A stretch of DNA of 64,000 bases from Campylobacter sp. VBCF_01 NA2 (GTDB lineage: Bacteria > Campylobacterota > Campylobacteria > Campylobacterales > Campylobacteraceae). Below, in pieces: positions 16,491 to 25,590 of the stretch (position 1 is its first letter; every line of letters starts with the position of its first letter). The position numbers and the translations under genes are program-made. The notes below the pieces were generated by a model. That model was not told where the DNA came from and searched no databases. It saw only the letters and a list, made by a program, of their open reading frames with translations. The stretch spans positions 620,001 through 684,000 of the forward strand of contig NZ_CP115607.1 of NCBI RefSeq assembly GCF_027797205.1. Direction: 5' to 3'.

Positions 16491-17055
16491 AGTAAGATAG
16501 CGTCGTGGCGCCAAATTTCTTGGATTTTAAAAGACTAAATTTGGCGATATTTGCCTCAAATTTCACCTCACTTGCGTGCTCAATTATCACAAATTTTACC
16601 CCTTCGCACTCGCAAATTTCGCAGATTAGGCCCACTACGCGCTCGTAAATTCCAGCAAAACCATCTCTGATATCAAATGGCGGATCAAGGTAGATGAAAA
16701 TTTTTTCGTTGTCTAAATTCGCCAAAATTTGTGGCAAAAGCGCGAAACAATCGCCATTTAGGGCATTTTTTTCTACGCCAAAAAGGGCGAAGTTACGCCT
16801 TGTGATTTCGTAAGCTTTGCGGTCTTTTTCGATAGCAAAAACCTCTTTTGCGCCGTTGCTAAGGGCTTCGAGCGCCATGCCGCCGCTTCCGCCAAAGCCC
16901 TCGATGAAGCAACTGCCCTCTAATTCATACCTAAATGAGTCGAAAAACGAGCCTTTTACGATTGATTTCGTGCTACGCGTAGTGCCTATGCTTGGGAGTT
17001 CCAAGCTTTTTCCTTTGTAAATTCCGCTTGAAATTTTGCCTCTAAATTTCGCCAC
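16480..17055 (-). CDS. rsmD: 16S rRNA (guanine966-N2)-methyltransferase RsmD
   Basis: Encodes 191 residues. It methylates G966 of 16S rRNA in the assembling small subunit. The N-terminus has GIYKGKSLELP and TTRSTKSIVKGSFFD, resembling the RsmD start where G-K-L and R-P-T-x-x-R-x-x-x-F elements bind RNA. The SAM-binding segment is FIEGFGGSGGMALEALSNGA (about 50-69), and the catalytic DPPF is at about 124-127. It overlaps the preceding 118-residue gene by 14 nt. Confidence 0.9.
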   Translation of the reverse strand: MAKFRGKISSGIYKGKSLELPSIGTTRSTKSIVKGSFFDSFRYELEGSCFIEGFGGSGGMALEALSNGAKEVFAIEKDRKAYEITRRNFALFGVEKNALNGDCFALLPQILANLDNEKIFIYLDPPFDIRDGFAGIYERVVGLICEICECEGVKFVIIEHASEVKFEANIAKFSLLKSKKFGATTLSYYAK

Positions 17056-17398
17056 TTTGTTTCCTTAAAATTTCTAAAATTCGCGCCTTAAATTCATCAA
17101 ATACTGCGCCGATTTGCGCTTCTAAATCCAAATTTTGTGAAAACTCAAATTTATTATAGCTAGCTTGCACGATCTCGCTTGCGCTAAAATTTTTAAGCGC
17201 CAAAACAAGCTGTTCTTTGCTAAACGGCAATTCTAAATCGCCGTTTTTGGCGATGATAAAGAGCGGTTTGGCACTTGCTCTGGCAGTGTCTGTCACGACA
17301 AAATCGGCCTCGCTTAAATTCTGCACGGCGAAATTTGCCAAAAACATTTCGAGGCTTTTTTGCATAATCTCGCATTCGCAATCGATAAAAACTCTCAT
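17042..17398 (-). CDS. Conserved-looking protein of unknown function
   Basis: Encodes 118 residues, soluble, with no signal peptide. It opens MRVFIDCECEIMQKSLEMFL and contains FVVTDTARASAKPLFII, which reads like an alternating beta-alpha receiver-type fold, and ends in a helical tail. No family recognised. It overlaps the methyltransferase upstream by 1 nt and rsmD downstream by 14 nt, so it is translated as part of the operon and is surely a real gene. Confidence 0.7.
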   Translation of the reverse strand: MRVFIDCECEIMQKSLEMFLANFAVQNLSEADFVVTDTARASAKPLFIIAKNGDLELPFSKEQLVLALKNFSASEIVQASYNKFEFSQNLDLEAQIGAVFDEFKARILEILRKQSGEI

Positions 17399-18354
17399 TA
17401 AAATCCTTTTAAAAACTCGATAAATTTGAACTTTTCGCCAAATTCGTGGCGCAGGTGGTTAAACTGGGCTAGGGCGTTTTGATAGCCGTTTTGACCCAAA
17501 TTTTGCGCAAATTGCTCCAAAATTTGTGTCGCGCCAAATTCAATCAAAGCCTTTTCAAAACTCATAAATCTGCCAATTTTCGCGCCAGTATTCTCAAAAG
17601 CTCGCGATAAAATTTCAAAATCTACATTGTAAGTAATGTCGCTTACCCCGTAAAATTCGGCTAAATTTTGAATTTCAAAAAAATTATAGACTTGGTGATT
17701 TTTGTAAATTCTAAGCGAAATTTCCCCGCTCGCACCCATTTTGCCATAATCAAATGCCAAAAAGGCGAATTTTTGCGCATTAATGCTACTAGCAAATTCC
17801 TCGTATCCAAGCGGAATTTCTGCGCCCCCAGCGCTAAATTTTAAAATTTCATTATCGCAAATTTCGCGCCAAATTTGTTTAAAATCCTCGATATAAAGCA
17901 TTTTGCCATCTTGGACAACCTCGCATTTGAAGGTGTCAAAAAGCTCGTTTGCGATAAAAATCGCCTCGCTAAATTTCGCTTCTTTTAGCGAAGAGAGGTG
18001 TTTTAGCGTGATTTCATCGCCAAATTTTTTAGCGAAATTTTCGCTTTGGATTTGGCGCAGCCTCTGGTGTGGCTCGATGATGACAAACTCAAATTTCGCC
18101 AAAGAATTTGGGTCAAAAGTAAAAAGCGCTTGCGCTATATCAGCGAGCAAAAATCCCTCGTTTGCGCCGATTTCGACGAGTGAAATTTTGCCAGTAAAAT
18201 TCGCACTAAGGCGCAAAATTTCGCGCCCCAAGCAAATCCCAAAAAAGCTTCCCACGCTAACAGCGGTGTAAAAATCGCCCTCTTTGCCGATTTTAACGCC
18301 ATTTGCGTAGTAGCCTTCGTTTAGCCACGCCTCGAAAAAATCGCTAAATTTCAA
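17398..18354 (-). CDS. SAM-dependent methyltransferase, MidA/NDUFAF7-like (DUF185)
   Basis: Encodes 318 residues. Motifs in order match the MidA/NDUFAF7 family: GDFYTAVSVGSFFG near 26-39, the SAM-binding LVEIGANEGFLLADI (about 59-73), FIANELFDTFKCEVV, and FLAFDYGKMG. In mitochondria the family methylates an arginine of a complex I subunit; the bacterial substrate is uncertain. The protein is somewhat shorter than the usual 350-390 residues. It overlaps argD by 4 nt and the next gene by 1 nt. Confidence 0.85.
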   Translation of the reverse strand: MKFSDFFEAWLNEGYYANGVKIGKEGDFYTAVSVGSFFGICLGREILRLSANFTGKISLVEIGANEGFLLADIAQALFTFDPNSLAKFEFVIIEPHQRLRQIQSENFAKKFGDEITLKHLSSLKEAKFSEAIFIANELFDTFKCEVVQDGKMLYIEDFKQIWREICDNEILKFSAGGAEIPLGYEEFASSINAQKFAFLAFDYGKMGASGEISLRIYKNHQVYNFFEIQNLAEFYGVSDITYNVDFEILSRAFENTGAKIGRFMSFEKALIEFGATQILEQFAQNLGQNGYQNALAQFNHLRHEFGEKFKFIEFLKGF

Positions 18355-19517
18355 TCTTGAAGCTCTTCAAGAGTCTTGCGCAAAATTTCAAATCCTGCTT
18401 TTATCTCTTTTTTCTTTATGTTTAATGGCGGTAAAAATCTTAGCGTTTTACTACCTGATTTTAGCACCAAAAGTCCGTTTCTTAGGCACTCGGCAAAGAG
18501 TATGCTTAGATATGTGCTGTCCTTTAAAACCAAGCCTTGCATTAGTCCAAGCCCTGTGCGAGATTCGAAGAAATTTGGGAAATCTTTTAGAATTTTGTCT
18601 AAATTTTCTTCAAATTCAGCGATAGTTTTTTTAAGCTCGCCGCTTTCGTAGAGGTATTCTAGCTCGCGCAAAACGGCGTTTGCGGTCGATGTGGCTAGGT
18701 GATTGCCACCAAATGTGCTTCCATGCTCGCCAGGGGCAAAGATATTTTCCCTAGCCACGCACGCTCCGATTGGCACGCCACCTGCTAGCCCTTTGGCAAA
18801 GGTGATAATGTCAGGCTCGATACCATAAATCTTGCTTGCGACAAACTCGCCCGAGCGATAGACGCCACATTGGACCTCGTCGGTGATTAGAAGTAGGTTT
18901 TTTTCTTTTAAAATTTTGGCTAGTTTTTGGACTGATTTTTTATCCAGTGGGCAAATTCCGCCCTCGCCTTGGATTAGTTCTATCATCACAGCGACCGTTT
19001 TATCGCTGATATTTGCGATGATTTCATCGATTCCGTCGTAAAATTTAAATCCCTCAATGTATGGAGCGAAAATTTCAGGGTGAAATTTATCCTGTCCTGT
19101 GGCACTCAAAGTAGCCATAGTGCGTCCGTGGAAGGAATTTTTTAGAGTTAAAATTTCATATTTTTTGCTCTCAAATTTAGTCGTGCCGTATTTGCGTGCC
19201 ATTTTTATGGCTGCTTCGTTCGCCTCTGCCCCAGAGTTGCAAAACACAGCGTATGTTTGATAGCCCAAAAGATTGCTGATTTTTTTGGCTAGCACCTCTT
19301 GTGGCAGGACTCTATAAATGTTCGAGCTATGGATTATCATCGCGCTTTGCGTGTTTATGGCCTCTATCACCACAGGGCTTGCATGCCCTAGGCTACACAC
19401 CCCAATTCCAGCGGCGAAATCAATGTATTTCTCGCCGTTGCTATCCCATAGCTTCGCGCCTTTACCCCTCGTAAAAGCGACATCGACCCTAGAAAAATTA
19501 CTCATTAAATACTTCAT
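18351..19517 (-). CDS. argD: Acetylornithine aminotransferase ArgD
   Basis: Encodes 388 residues, a class III PLP aminotransferase acting in arginine synthesis (and able to act on succinyl-diaminopimelate in lysine/peptidoglycan synthesis in many bacteria). Visible landmarks are FAAGIGVCSLGH, FCNSGAEANEAAIKMARK (cofactor phosphate site), FHGRTMATLSATGQ, LITDEVQCGVYRSG, and the PLP lysine in TFAKGLAGGVPIGA. It overlaps its neighbours on both sides by 4 nt. Confidence 0.94.
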   Translation of the reverse strand: MKYLMSNFSRVDVAFTRGKGAKLWDSNGEKYIDFAAGIGVCSLGHASPVVIEAINTQSAMIIHSSNIYRVLPQEVLAKKISNLLGYQTYAVFCNSGAEANEAAIKMARKYGTTKFESKKYEILTLKNSFHGRTMATLSATGQDKFHPEIFAPYIEGFKFYDGIDEIIANISDKTVAVMIELIQGEGGICPLDKKSVQKLAKILKEKNLLLITDEVQCGVYRSGEFVASKIYGIEPDIITFAKGLAGGVPIGACVARENIFAPGEHGSTFGGNHLATSTANAVLRELEYLYESGELKKTIAEFEENLDKILKDFPNFFESRTGLGLMQGLVLKDSTYLSILFAECLRNGLLVLKSGSKTLRFLPPLNIKKKEIKAGFEILRKTLEELQD

Positions 19518-20137
19518 TTGTTATACTCCACCTTTGGCAAATGCCAACCCCTATAATACGCAAACATTCTAACTACAATCCCAGCGAAAAATAGTGCCAA
19601 AATCGTGTAGATATTCGCCAAGTCAAGCCAGTCTAAGATAAAATAAACCAGCCCGACACCCATACTTATCGTCCCATAAAGCCCCGTGCGCAAAAACCAC
19701 GGCACCTCGTTTAATAGCACATCGCGCAAAATTCCGCCACCAACGCCATTAAAAAAGGCGATAAGTATCGCCCCAAAAACATTTAATCCATACTCGATCG
19801 AAACCATAGCTCCGACAATCGAGAAGCAAATCACATCGATTGCGTCGGAGAAAATAAATATAAATCTGCCTTGCAGTTTTTTGGTCTGGGCTGCGAAAAT
19901 ATGCGAGGCGATAAGCACCGCAATGACGATGATTACTGGCATATAGTGCGTGAAGGAATACAGCGGTCTGCCCACCGTGATATCGCGCACAATCCCGCCA
20001 CCAAGGGCGGTCAAAAACGCAGCCAAAAAAATCCCCAGCCAGTCGCAATCCCTTTTAACCGCGAATAAAAATCCGCTCAAAGAAGCCGAGGCAATGCCGA
20101 TGTATTCGATATATAAAATGATATTATGCTGTGTCAT
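19514..20137 (-). CDS. UPF0126 / TRIC-like inner-membrane protein
   Basis: Encodes 207 residues with about six to seven hydrophobic segments and the two diagnostic repeats GGGIVRDITVGRPLY (about 47-61) and GGGILRDVLLNEVPW (about 133-147). This is the duplicated UPF0126 domain (YadS/YicG), whose fold matches trimeric intracellular cation channels. The role may be ion flux or glycine-related transport, which is not settled. It couples to argD by a 4-nt overlap. Confidence 0.88.
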   Translation of the reverse strand: MTQHNIILYIEYIGIASASLSGFLFAVKRDCDWLGIFLAAFLTALGGGIVRDITVGRPLYSFTHYMPVIIVIAVLIASHIFAAQTKKLQGRFIFIFSDAIDVICFSIVGAMVSIEYGLNVFGAILIAFFNGVGGGILRDVLLNEVPWFLRTGLYGTISMGVGLVYFILDWLDLANIYTILALFFAGIVVRMFAYYRGWHLPKVEYNK

Positions 20138-20186
20138 CGGCGTGGGTAAATTCTAAAATTTAGTGAAATTTGGGCTAAAATTTGCA

Positions 20187-20777
20187 TTAAATTTCGCCCT
20201 TGTTTTGGAAAAACCACAAAAACGCCGCCACTAACCCAGAGGCTCGCACGATTTTTTCATCATACATAAATTTTTTAGCTTCATCTAACGGCAAAAAATA
20301 CAGCTCGATATTCTCGCCATCGACCCCGCCACCTGCGCCTTTTTTCATACTCTCATCAATCTCGCCGTAAAATAAAATTTGGCGATTTGCGCCAAAACCA
20401 AGCGCGCTGTAAAAGCTCGTGATAAACTCTAAATTTTTAAGTTCATATCCGGTTTCTTCGTAAATTTCCTCGATTGCGGTTTGTTCCTCGCTAATGCCTT
20501 TGTCTAAAATCCCAGCGCACAGCTCGTAGGTAAAGCCCTTTTCATCGCAGTTTATTAAATTTTCGTCTTGGTAAAACCACACGCTTGGGCGAAACTGCTT
20601 AACGAGCAAAAACGCCTTTTTTTCGCTGTGATACAGCAGGATTGAGACGCTATCATGCACCTTGACGCAATCCCACGCGCGCGCCTCGCCGTTTAATTCA
20701 AAATTTAGCCTAAATGGCTTAATGAAATTCGAGTGTTCGAGTTTTGAAATTTTAAAATTTTTTATATCAATATCCAT
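20187..20777 (-). CDS. Nudix hydrolase, nucleoside-diphosphate-sugar type
   Basis: Encodes 196 residues. CAGILDKGISEEQTAIEE followed by IYEETGY (about 91-115) is the Nudix helix. The core E-x-x-E-E metal ligands are kept, while the usual Arg of the box is Glu here, as in some NUDT14-like members. The upstream SILLYHSEKKAFLLVKQFRP matches the nucleotide-sugar branch (TIGR00052: ADP-ribose or UDP-glucose pyrophosphatases). It overlaps the end of mgtE by 16 nt. Substrate not assigned. Confidence 0.85.
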   Translation of the reverse strand: MDIDIKNFKISKLEHSNFIKPFRLNFELNGEARAWDCVKVHDSVSILLYHSEKKAFLLVKQFRPSVWFYQDENLINCDEKGFTYELCAGILDKGISEEQTAIEEIYEETGYELKNLEFITSFYSALGFGANRQILFYGEIDESMKKGAGGGVDGENIELYFLPLDEAKKFMYDEKIVRASGLVAAFLWFFQNKGEI

Positions 20778-22144
20778 GTCGCAAGTCCTAAAAAGCTAAA
20801 AAATCCCACTATATCAGTAACCGTAGTCAGCAAAACCGAGCTTCCAACAGCTGGATCAATTCCAAAACGGCGCAAGGCAATCGGAATAATCGCGCCAAAA
20901 AATCCAGCCAAGGTCAAATTTATCACCATTGACATCGCAATCACGACGCCAAGAAGCTTCATGCCAAACCATACCCACGCCACAACTCCCATTGCCACGG
21001 CAAAAATCGAGCCATTTACCAGCGAAATGGTAACTTCGCGCGTGATTACCGAGCGGATATCGCGCGCCTCGATTTCGCCAAGGGCTAGGCGACGCACCGT
21101 AACGGTGAGAGCCTGTGTGCCTGTGTTGCCACCCATGGAGGCCACGATTGGCATAAGCACGGCAAGGGCGACGAGCTGCTCGATTGTAGCGTCAAAAAGT
21201 CCGATGATAATCGAGCTAATAATCGCCGTGCATAAATTCACGCCTAGCCACGATGCACGCGCCTTTCCAGTTGAAAATGCAGTATCTTCCTCCTCGGCCT
21301 CATCATCGACACCAGCAAGGTTGTAAATTTGCTCTGTGGCGCGCTCTTGAATCAAATCATGCACATCATCGGCTGTGATTCGTCCAATCAGCACGCCGTT
21401 TGCGTCCAAAACAGGGATTACATTTAGGTCAAATTCCTCGAAATCCTTGATGACATCTTCGATTTTATCGGTATCGGTGGCGAAATGCACCTTTGCGTCT
21501 GCGTTAAATTTTTGCGAAATTTCTTTTAGCGTGAGCGAAAAATCGTATAAAATCAAATCCGAGGTCGAAAACGCGCTTAGCATGTGGCCCTTATCATCTA
21601 AAACAAAGAGCTGAAAAACATTTTCGATATCGCCGTTTTGGCGCATTACCCTTAGCATATCGACAGCTTCGCCTAGGGTTTGGTTTTCGCGTGCGCTAAA
21701 AACCTCGGTTTGCATATACGCGCCAGCTTCGTCATCGTCGTATTTGTTAATCGTCAAAATATCGTGGCGATCGTCCTCATCAAGCCCGTAAAAAAGCTCC
21801 TTTGCCTTATCCTCGTCGATTTCTTCGATACTTTGGAGTAGTTCTGCTTGATCATCACTTTCTAGTTCCTCGATAGCTTCGACGATTTTTTCACTCGGAA
21901 GGGTTTCGATGATATCTTCGAGCATGTGATCTGGCATTTCAAGTGCAGCGTCAGCGAGGTCCTCGGGGTCGAGTTTTTCTAGGAATTCGACATATTTTTC
22001 CTCGTCGTGTTTTTTAAGCGCCTTTAAGTGATCTGCAAGGTCCGCTGGGCTTAGCTCTTCTTCTATCGTATCGCCGATATGCGCCTCTAAAAGAGCTTCG
22101 GCTTCTTCGTAATCTGTCAAAAATTCTTTATCTTTTGCTTCCAT
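20762..22144 (-). CDS. mgtE: Magnesium transporter MgtE
   Basis: Encodes 460 residues. The N-terminal helical domain (about 1-135) is rich in acidic residues and carries repeats such as LEKLDPEDLADAALEMPDH. Two CBS domains follow (about 140-265, with DVIPVLDANGVLIGRITADD-like sequence at the end), then five membrane helices starting RASWLGVNLCTAIISS, with PIVASMGGNTGTQALTV forming the ion pore. It is a magnesium-gated channel of the inner membrane. It lies 8 nt after the M23 peptidase gene and overlaps the Nudix gene. Confidence 0.95.
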   Translation of the reverse strand: MEAKDKEFLTDYEEAEALLEAHIGDTIEEELSPADLADHLKALKKHDEEKYVEFLEKLDPEDLADAALEMPDHMLEDIIETLPSEKIVEAIEELESDDQAELLQSIEEIDEDKAKELFYGLDEDDRHDILTINKYDDDEAGAYMQTEVFSARENQTLGEAVDMLRVMRQNGDIENVFQLFVLDDKGHMLSAFSTSDLILYDFSLTLKEISQKFNADAKVHFATDTDKIEDVIKDFEEFDLNVIPVLDANGVLIGRITADDVHDLIQERATEQIYNLAGVDDEAEEEDTAFSTGKARASWLGVNLCTAIISSIIIGLFDATIEQLVALAVLMPIVASMGGNTGTQALTVTVRRLALGEIEARDIRSVITREVTISLVNGSIFAVAMGVVAWVWFGMKLLGVVIAMSMVINLTLAGFFGAIIPIALRRFGIDPAVGSSVLLTTVTDIVGFFSFLGLATWILI

Positions 22145-22152
22145 TTTTGCCT

Positions 22153-23322
22153 CTAATTTATGCTGACTAAATTTTCATAAGGTTCAAATTTCGCTGGGTT
22201 TTTCGAGCCGTCTTTAACCGCGTCAAATTTAGCGTTCATATCCTTTACCAACGCCTTAAATTTGCGCTCTTCTTCGCTTACGAAATTTGATTTTGTGATT
22301 TTTATGGTTTTTAGGGGATCGACTGGCTGGTTGTTGCGATACAGACCCAAATGCAAATGCGGCCCCGAGCTTAGCCCAGTAGATCCCACATAGGCGATTA
22401 ATTGACCTTGTTTTACGCTCATGCCGACTTTTAACCCTTTGGCAAATCCGCTTAAATGCGCATACAGCGTAACCAAACCTCCGCCGTGGTTGATTTCGAC
22501 GGTGTTTCCATAGCCGTTTTTGCGCCCTACGAAGGTTACTTTGCCATTGCCTGCGGCATTTACTTTTGTGCCTTTTGGCGCAGCATAATCCACGCCCAGG
22601 TGCGCGCGGTATCGTTTAAGCACCGGGTGGAAGCGTTTAGGCGTGAAACGAGATGAAATTCTAGTATAAACAAGTGGCGTGGTAAGCACGAAATGTTCGA
22701 CCTTTTTGCCAGTTTCGTTATAGTATTTGTCATCGAAATAATAAAGCGATTTTGGCTTTTTGGCTTCCTCGATTGTGCCAGCTAGGATTTTAACCCCGCC
22801 AAACGGTCTGCCAAGCCTTGTTTTTTGCTCGTATAAAATCGTAAGGCGATCGCCTTTTTGTAGTTTTTTGAAATTTACCTCGTTTTTAAAAACGCTCGAA
22901 AATTCGTTTGCTAGCGCGATACTTCCAGTAGCCTTTAAGATATCGTTTGAGGGCGATGAAGTAATCTCAATACTTAAAGCGTAAGAGTGCTGTTCATAAA
23001 CAATCGGCGTGTAGATAAATTTGTAAATTCCATTTTTGTCGCGGTAAATTTGGATTTGAAGTTCGTCGTTTATGGGGATTAGGACTTGGACGATTTTGCC
23101 AAGCGGGTCTTTTAGCATCATACACTCGACATCTGCGCGCACTTCGGCGGCTAATTCTTGATCCTCTTTGTCTAAATCATAATATGTCGAGAGCGGAATA
23201 GAGAAATTTTCCATAAATTGTAGTAAGCTCACGCCTGAGGGCCATTTAAATTTTTCCACACTCGAAGAACTGGCAAATGAAAGGCTAAAAAGTAAAAAAA
23301 TCAGTGCAAAAATTCTCATCAT
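22153..23322 (-). CDS. M23 family peptidoglycan endopeptidase (Csd3/Pgp3-like)
   Basis: Encodes 389 residues from the ATG at 23322 (the adjacent ATG at 23319 is equally possible; an open TTG at 23364 lacks a ribosome site). Signal peptide MMRIFALIFLLFSLSFA. The middle domain (VNFKKLQKGDRLTILYEQK) is of the kind seen before LytM domains. The catalytic LytM/M23 zinc site is intact: HLGVDYAAPKGTKV, then VTLYAHLSGFAKGL and GPHLHLGLY. It should act in the periplasm trimming peptide crosslinks, a function tied to helical cell shape in Helicobacter and Campylobacter. Confidence 0.88.
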   Translation of the reverse strand: MMRIFALIFLLFSLSFASSSSVEKFKWPSGVSLLQFMENFSIPLSTYYDLDKEDQELAAEVRADVECMMLKDPLGKIVQVLIPINDELQIQIYRDKNGIYKFIYTPIVYEQHSYALSIEITSSPSNDILKATGSIALANEFSSVFKNEVNFKKLQKGDRLTILYEQKTRLGRPFGGVKILAGTIEEAKKPKSLYYFDDKYYNETGKKVEHFVLTTPLVYTRISSRFTPKRFHPVLKRYRAHLGVDYAAPKGTKVNAAGNGKVTFVGRKNGYGNTVEINHGGGLVTLYAHLSGFAKGLKVGMSVKQGQLIAYVGSTGLSSGPHLHLGLYRNNQPVDPLKTIKITKSNFVSEEERKFKALVKDMNAKFDAVKDGSKNPAKFEPYENLVSIN

Positions 23323-23416
23323 AAACCGCTTTAAAATTGAAATTAAAACCTCAATTCTAGCCAAATTTGGTTTATATTTGGCAAATATCCCTTGCCGTTT
23401 GTTGTAAATTCTTATG

Positions 23417-23422
23417 TATAAT
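23417..23422 (+). promoter_or_regulatory. Probable -10 box for the secreted-protein/glcD pair
   Basis: TATAAT, preceded by TG (TGTATAAT), 30 nt upstream of the TTG start at 23452. Confidence 0.5.
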
Positions 23423-23451
23423 TGGCGAAAATTTTATTTTAGGAGTTAAAT

Positions 23452-24177
23452 TTGAAACGAATTTTACTTGCTTTGGGGCTATTTTTATCATCTGTTTTTG
23501 GGGCTGAGTTTTACATGCCACCTTATGAAACGCTGATTTTTGATGTGCAAAATGGCGAAGCCGTAATCGCTGATAATCCCGCTATCATGGTAGGAAGCGC
23601 TGGGATTGTAATGCATGATTTCGGCAACGGCGAAAACGCTATCATCGCGCGCGCAGTAGTCAGCGAAAAATCCGGCGCAAAGGCAAAAATCAGATTTGAA
23701 GTCTTTGGTATGTTGGAGCAAAAGGCTCTGCCGCTACCAAAAATTTTGCCAGCTAATGGCGATAAGGTGATTTTAAATTACCTTTATGACCGCGCCCTAA
23801 TCGTGGCTCCAAATGCCGAAATTTACGCACAAATCGTGCAGGCTTTCCCAAATATCGAGTTTATTCACCCTGACCTTGGCGGAGCGTATTTGAGGCTAAA
23901 TTCCAAACCAAACCCGAGCCGTGATGATTTCCGCAAAATTTGCGCGAAAAACAGCACTGGGCTAATTTTTATCGCAATGAACGAAAAGAGCGTATTCGCA
24001 GACTGCGGCAGCTTCAAACCACTTCGCACCTATGAAAGTGGCAAGGTCGCTTACTACACGCTTCCGTTTTATTCACGCGTAGGGGATATCAAAACCGTGT
24101 TTTGGGATTTCACAAATGGTCCGATTAGCGACTATGACAGACACTACTCATATCTTTTGGGCTTAGATGATGAATAA
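23452..24177 (+). CDS. Secreted protein, plasminogen-binding-domain (PgbA-like) family
   Basis: Encodes 241 residues. The start is TTG with AGGAG six bases before it. A signal peptide (MKRILLALGLFLSSVFGAEF) directs export. The mature part starts YMPPYETLIFDVQNGEAVI, which I recognise as the domain annotated as plasminogen-binding N-terminal in Campylobacter and Helicobacter; whether it binds plasminogen here is unknown. The gene between an M23 peptidase and glcD matches the order I recall at Cj1215-Cj1214c-Cj1213c. It overlaps glcD by 11 nt. Confidence 0.75.
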   Translation: MKRILLALGLFLSSVFGAEFYMPPYETLIFDVQNGEAVIADNPAIMVGSAGIVMHDFGNGENAIIARAVVSEKSGAKAKIRFEVFGMLEQKALPLPKILPANGDKVILNYLYDRALIVAPNAEIYAQIVQAFPNIEFIHPDLGGAYLRLNSKPNPSRDDFRKICAKNSTGLIFIAMNEKSVFADCGSFKPLRTYESGKVAYYTLPFYSRVGDIKTVFWDFTNGPISDYDRHYSYLLGLDDE

Positions 24178-25549
24178 TTCTGACATAGAATTTTTTACAA
24201 ATTTACTAGGCGAGGAGAACGCCTATTTCGACGAAGCGCATAAAATCGCCTACTGCTACGACGCGACTAGAAGGCGTTTTAAGCCAGACGCTGTGCTTTT
24301 CCCACGAGATGAGAGCGATGTAAGCGAGATTTTAAAATACTGCAACGCTCACAATCTGCCAATTATCCCGCGCGGGGCTGGAAGTGGCTTTACGGGCGGT
24401 TCTTTGGCGCATGAGGGCGGGATAATTCTAGGCTTTGAAAAGCACATGAATAAAATTTTAGAGATTGATTTGCAAAATTTAGTCGCCGTCGTTCAGCCGG
24501 GCGTGATAAACAAAGATTTGCAAAACGCAGTCGCCAAAATGGGGCTGTTTTACCCGCCAGATCCTGCGAGTGAAGCATACAGCACGCTTGGTGGCAATGT
24601 TGCTGAAAACTCAGGCGGTATGAGAGCGGCGAAATACGGCATAACCAAAGACTATGTCATGGCTCTACGCGCTGTGCTTCCTAGTGGCGAAATCATACGC
24701 GCTGGCAAACGCACGATAAAAGATGTCGCTGGGTATAATATCGCTGGAATTTTAATCGCTAGTGAGGGTTCGCTTGCTGTGATTACCGAAATCACGCTAA
24801 AACTCATCGCAATGCCAAAATTTAAAAAGACCGCAATGGGAATTTTCCCAAGTGTCAAAAACGCAATGGACGCCGTGTATAAGACAATGGCGAGTGGCGT
24901 AACGCCCGTGGCAATGGAGTTTTTGGACAATCTGTGTATAAAGGCTGTCGAGCAGAAATTTCACAAAGGTCTGCCAACAAGCGCTGGTGCGATACTAATC
25001 TGCGATGTCGATGGCAATATCGAAGATAGCCTAGAAGCCGATTTGCGCGTGATCAAAGATAGCTTTATCGCAAATGGCGCTAGCGAATTTCGCGTAGCAA
25101 AGGACGAGCGCGAGAGTGCGGATATTTGGTTTGCGCGCAGAAACTGCTCGCAATCTATCACCTGCTACGGCTCTTTGAAGCTAAACGAAGATATCACCGT
25201 GCCACGCTCGAATTTACCTGCGCTTTTGGATAAAATCGCTGAAATTTCGGCTAAATATGGGCTTGTTACACCGTGTTTTGGGCACACTGGCGATGGCAAT
25301 GTCCATACAAATGTCATGGCTGATAAAAGCAATGTCGAAGAGGTCAAAAAGGCTCACCTAGCTATCGAGGAGATTTTCGCAGCGACCGTGGAGCTTGGTG
25401 GCACGCTAAGTGGGGAGCATGGGATTGGTATTTCGAAGGCTCCGTATATGAAAATGGCATTTAACGAGGCTGAAATGGAGCTTTTCCGCGCGATTAAAAA
25501 GGCCTTTGATCCAAACAATATCCTAAATCCAAACAAAATGGGGCTGTAA
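24167..25549 (+). CDS. glcD: FAD-linked oxidase, GlcD-type (glycolate/lactate dehydrogenase subunit)
   Basis: Encodes 460 residues. The PCMH-type FAD domain shows IPRGAGSGFTGGSLAHEGG (about 66-84) and PPDPASEAYSTLGGNVAENSGG (about 127-148). The C-terminal oxidase domain has FGHTGDGNVHTNVM and LGGTLSGEHGIGISK, both flavin and substrate site hallmarks. It oxidises a 2-hydroxy acid such as glycolate or D-lactate in the cytoplasm or at the membrane. No glcE or glcF follows, so electron transfer partners must be elsewhere. It starts inside the end of the preceding gene. Confidence 0.9.
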   Translation: MMNNSDIEFFTNLLGEENAYFDEAHKIAYCYDATRRRFKPDAVLFPRDESDVSEILKYCNAHNLPIIPRGAGSGFTGGSLAHEGGIILGFEKHMNKILEIDLQNLVAVVQPGVINKDLQNAVAKMGLFYPPDPASEAYSTLGGNVAENSGGMRAAKYGITKDYVMALRAVLPSGEIIRAGKRTIKDVAGYNIAGILIASEGSLAVITEITLKLIAMPKFKKTAMGIFPSVKNAMDAVYKTMASGVTPVAMEFLDNLCIKAVEQKFHKGLPTSAGAILICDVDGNIEDSLEADLRVIKDSFIANGASEFRVAKDERESADIWFARRNCSQSITCYGSLKLNEDITVPRSNLPALLDKIAEISAKYGLVTPCFGHTGDGNVHTNVMADKSNVEEVKKAHLAIEEIFAATVELGGTLSGEHGIGISKAPYMKMAFNEAEMELFRAIKKAFDPNNILNPNKMGL

Positions 25550-25562
25550 AATTCGGCTCATT

Positions 25563-25590
25563 TGCGGTGGGCAAGTATGCCCACCCTATG
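25563..25590 (-). repeat. Family-2 palindrome at the 3' end of a membrane-protein gene
   Basis: GGTGGGCA AGTA TGCCCACC (25566-25585) is a perfect hairpin. Read on the minus strand, the TAG stop of the gene ending at 25586 is the first three bases of the repeat (TAGGGTGGGCATACTTGCCC). It is in the opposite orientation to the copy at 26263. Confidence 0.75.

Noticed and set aside
25566-25585. Rho-independent terminator at the family-2 hairpin
   Set aside because: The stem is good, but on the minus strand it is followed by GCAAATGAGCC rather than a U run, so it was listed as a repeat.
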